From: Roseibium sediminis | Lineage (GTDB): Bacteria > Pseudomonadota > Alphaproteobacteria > Rhizobiales > Stappiaceae | Direction of reading: 5' to 3' | Length of the DNA: 64,000 nt | NCBI RefSeq assembly: GCF_008711325.1 | Contig: NZ_VXDB01000002.1 | Coordinates: forward strand, 264,153-328,152 | Part shown: positions 61,816 through 64,000 of the stretch, piece after piece | How the letters are laid out: every line of letters begins with the position of its first letter | Numbering within the stretch: position 1 is the stretch's first letter | The notes under the pieces: generated by a model | Seen by the model: only the letters and a program-made list of their open reading frames with translations | Told to the model about the DNA's origin: nothing | Databases searched by the model: none | Position numbers and translations under genes: made by a program

Positions 61816-61847
61816 AAAGCCCGCAGAACCTGTTTCCTGCGGGCTTT
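61816..61847 (-). terminator. terminator of the TadG-like gene
   Basis: Perfect 11-bp stem AAAGCCCGCAG / CTGCGGGCTTT with a 10-base loop and TTTT on the minus strand side, 26 bases after the stop. Confidence 0.9.
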
Positions 61848-61872
61848 ATTCCGTCTAAATCTTTCTCAAGCA

Positions 61873-63033
61873 TCAGCCAGACAGATAAGGCGGCGGAAGC
61901 TTCTTGTAGATGGCATCTGCGATCGTGTTGATCATGTTCGCAGCTCCGGCCTTTACGGGGCCTCCATAGACATATCCGTCCCAAGTGGAGAGCTGGCTCC
62001 AGCCGTTCTGACTGGGATTGCCGAAGAGGACAAACTGCTTGCGTTCCTGGTCAATCAGGTTGTTGTTTTCCCAGGCAGACTTCAGACCAGCCCAGGTTCT
62101 GGGCATGTTTGCGGGATAAGTGTGACCAGCTGCGGTCTGGTTGATATTGGACCAGTTGCCCGGAGAGTCTGCCGGTGCATCTGTCCAGAGAGCAACCACT
62201 GGAAAAACCGCCTGACGACTTTCTGTTGGCTTATACCAAGTGGACCTAAGACCTTCATTGAAACACTCTAGACCAGCTTCGGGAATATCTCCCCCGCCAT
62301 TCGCACGCTCAGAGTTCACAAAATTCTTGAAATCGTTGTTTTGCTTCGGCAACTCCAGAAATTGGGACGCCTTCATTCCGTAGGATGTTGCCCACCAATA
62401 GCGCCCTGCATAACCCCAAGGATCGTCATAATCCCAGTAATAAATCGGACGCACACGCACGACATCAATCTGGCGCCCAAGCTCACGTAGGCGTTTTTTC
62501 AGATCCTTTTCGAAGTTCAGGGCATTTTGCTGAACAGCAGAAAGAGCAAATCCCATACTCCCGGTCGCATCAATGCACATGACGAGATCGAGAATGTTCT
62601 TCTGCCCCCCACCCGTCGCGGTCGACTTCAGATAGGTCTTCATGTCCTCAAAGCCGAAGATACCCATGAATGTGGTCGGCAGGGAAATCGTGGCATTGAC
62701 GGTTACTTCATTCGTTCCCTTGTTGATTGCCACTTTGAAATCAGACAAGGTTGCGCCGTAGATGTTCACATCACCTGCACGGGCCGTGTAACTGTCTAGA
62801 GCTGCCTTTCGAATTTCAGAATCGCTACCAAAATCGGAATACTTGATCGCAGCTGCAAGGCTGGCCCCGTCAAGGCTGTTGATCATCTTTGACTTGACAC
62901 TGATGAGTCTCGAATAGTCAACGGCGACACCGACGGCCAGAATGAGAAGCATCATCAAGAATGCCCCCAAGATGGCAACAACACCGCGCTGGTCTTCCTT
63001 GAAGCCAGACAAACGCAGAAATATTTCACTCAT
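61873..63033 (-). CDS. TadG-like pilus/adhesin protein with von Willebrand A domain
   Basis: A 386-aa protein. The N-terminus has a single transmembrane segment after a short cytosolic part (DQRGVVAILGAFLMMLLILAVGVAVDYSRL), the TadE/TadG-like start of Flp-pilus pseudopilin-type proteins. Near residue 150 a vWA domain begins with the metal-site motif DLVMCIDATGSMG (D-x-T-x-S) and continues to a late ALWTDAPAD segment. It could mediate adhesion or pilus assembly. No other tad genes are in the window. ATG 63033 is preferred over GTG 63048. Slightly AT-rich. Confidence 0.85.
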   Translation of the reverse strand: MSEIFLRLSGFKEDQRGVVAILGAFLMMLLILAVGVAVDYSRLISVKSKMINSLDGASLAAAIKYSDFGSDSEIRKAALDSYTARAGDVNIYGATLSDFKVAINKGTNEVTVNATISLPTTFMGIFGFEDMKTYLKSTATGGGQKNILDLVMCIDATGSMGFALSAVQQNALNFEKDLKKRLRELGRQIDVVRVRPIYYWDYDDPWGYAGRYWWATSYGMKASQFLELPKQNNDFKNFVNSERANGGGDIPEAGLECFNEGLRSTWYKPTESRQAVFPVVALWTDAPADSPGNWSNINQTAAGHTYPANMPRTWAGLKSAWENNNLIDQERKQFVLFGNPSQNGWSQLSTWDGYVYGGPVKAGAANMINTIADAIYKKLPPPYLSG

Positions 63034-63247
63034 GACGCACAGACTCACCTAAATAACTTTAGCGAACCTTACGTAAGAGCAATTAAAGAATAATAAAAAC
63101 GTTCATATAAACGCATGTATTAAGCTAAATACATAATTCGTTTACCTTAATATTTTCTCTATATTCGAAACCGCGCACAAAATTGCACTGCCAAGCCGAC
63201 GCATGCAAAAGAGCCGCGCCAAATCAAATATTGATATTCGGAGAAAG

Positions 63248-63321
63248 TGGCTGGGGTGGAAGGATTCGAACCTTCGCATGGCGGTACCAAAAACCGCTGC
63301 CTTACCGCTTGGCTACACCCC
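63248..63321 (-). tRNA. tRNA-Gln (TTG anticodon)
   Basis: The reverse complement folds as a 74-nt tRNA ending in CCA: acceptor GGGGTGT, T-arm GGTTCGAATCC, and an anticodon loop TTTTGGT with anticodon TTG. Standard cloverleaf spacing; CCA is encoded. Confidence 0.96.
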
Positions 63322-63743
63322 AATGCCGTGGAGACGCTGTATAACGGCGGCAGATGCGATAGGCAAGCCTTGGCCCCTATCTTTTTCCCCCTGCCCGCGC
63401 GTGTTTTCCCCAGCCTGTTTTTCGTCTTGAGGCGTTCGGAAGACCTTCCCGCCAATCTTGCAACGGCATGAAATCATGGAAAGAACAGGCATATGCCCCT
63501 TAATGGCAAGAATGCAGTCCGCACCGGAGCAGCCCCACCGGCGCGGCGCATGGGCAAGATATGAAGCAGGAAGCAGCGCTGCGCCAGACTGGGGAAATGC
63601 AGCCCTTCCGGCATGCGCAAATTTTTCACAGGATGATTTGCAAACCCCTTGCGGATGCAAATAAGCGGTGGTATCTACCCCTCCCATCGGCGAGGCATTG
63701 CCCGCCACGCGAGGAACCTTTTGGTTTTTCGCATCCAGGAAGT
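63322..63743. other. 422-base region between the tRNA genes
   Basis: No gene supported. Open frames reading over the tRNA edges encode tRNA-derived peptides and are rejected. The upstream part should contain the tRNA-Gln promoter on the minus strand and the downstream part the tRNA-Pro promoter on the plus strand. Confidence 0.5.
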
Positions 63744-63820
63744 CGGAGTGTAGCGCAGCCTGGTAGCGCACCTCGTTCGGGACGAGGGGGTCGGAGGTTC
63801 GAATCCTCTCACTCCGACCA
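63744..63820 (+). tRNA. tRNA-Pro (CGG anticodon)
   Basis: A 77-nt tRNA with acceptor CGGAGTG / CACTCCG, D-arm with GCGCAGCCTGGTAGCGC, anticodon loop TTCGGGA (anticodon CGG), variable loop, T-arm GGTTCGAATCC and encoded CCA. A T run follows directly, a likely terminator tail. Confidence 0.96.
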
Positions 63821-64000
63821 TTTTTTCGAATCAACCAGATTTGATCCTGGCACGCCTGATGGCGTTGGCTAAAACGCGCGCTGTTACCCTGCATATTTGG
63901 CTGAAGTTTGCTGCGCATAATCGCCTTTCCGTTATTTGCCACTAGCTGGACACCCGCAAAAACCTCGCGCTGTTGGATGATTTCTGATTCACTGGCTTCA

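Noticed and set aside
63247..63471. Open frame starting MAGVEGFEPSHGGTKN over the tRNA-Gln gene
   Set aside because: Classic artefact read antisense through a tRNA-Gln; no ribosome site or homology beyond the tRNA.
63561..63872. Plus-strand frame over tRNA-Pro with [17 protein letters not shown]
   Set aside because: Sense reading of the tRNA-Pro itself, also a common artefact.
63313..63942. 209-codon minus-strand frame with [18 protein letters not shown]
   Set aside because: Antisense reading of the tRNA-Pro; a well-known mis-annotation peptide.

Overview
The window looks like chromosome from a free-living alphaproteobacterium, most likely Hyphomicrobiales near Stappiaceae/Roseibium. This is inferred from moderately high GC, an ornithine decarboxylase-homospermidine synthase polyamine operon, a TIGR03808-type twin-arginine repeat protein, a DUF4332 protein, a cysQ-cysD-cysNC operon, class III adenylate cyclase plus PilZ signalling genes and a Tad-pilus-like protein. 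It is mostly housekeeping and metabolic sequence with two small accessory islands. No prophage, IS transposase, integrase, rRNA or CRISPR array was seen.

Layout. 1-1.8 kb: 3'-truncated methylmalonyl-CoA mutase small subunit (minus), whose GTPase chaperone MeaB lies at 8.8 kb. 2.4-10.4 kb: a LuxR-type solo regulator, two small conserved proteins, a HerA-like ATPase, an M20 dipeptidase, a LOG protein, a lipoprotein, MeaB and a pyroglutamyl peptidase. 10.5-12.3 kb: two YHS proteins around a TetR repressor. 12.4-19.5 kb: TAT repeat protein, DDAH, GNAT, RraA-like protein, asparaginase II, aminotransferase and a periplasmic binding protein. 19.8-25.7 kb: SulP transporter, chemoreceptor, adenylate cyclase. 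25.7-29.8 kb: polyamine operon with a candidate structured leader. 29.8-36.3 kb: an internally duplicated unknown protein, a multi-EF-hand protein divergent from an OmpR-type two-component system, a methyltransferase, two small dimeric alpha-beta-barrel proteins and an ArsR repressor.

36.3-38.8 kb is accessory island 1: an Imm11/DUF1629-like gene between two 143-bp MITE-like elements, a lipoprotein, and degraded copies of the 3' ends of the flanking arsR-like and glcB genes. 38.8-53.5 kb: malate synthase G, a DMT exporter, an unknown membrane protein, a CPA1 antiporter carrying a cyclic-nucleotide-binding domain, SDR, MscS, EthD protein, split MnmC-type genes, YbaK-like protein and a nucleotide-sugar epimerase. 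53.5-56.3 kb is accessory island 2: a tandem duplication of another Imm11-like gene (one copy frameshifted in a poly-C tract) among many short paired-palindrome repeats. 56.4-64 kb: sulfate activation operon, DUF983, PilZ, a vWA/TadG-like protein, tRNA-Gln and tRNA-Pro.

The strongest unusual signals are: (1) paired-palindrome elements sharing CGTC...GACG ends, found beside the Imm11-like genes and not noticed elsewhere; (2) the arsR/glcB 3'-end duplication; (3) OmpR-style 10-bp direct repeats between the EF-hand gene and its two-component neighbours; (4) a histone-H1-like tail on homospermidine synthase; (5) the antiporter-cNMP-binding fusion in a window that also encodes an adenylate cyclase. 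All calls come from reading the sequence; no database search was run.
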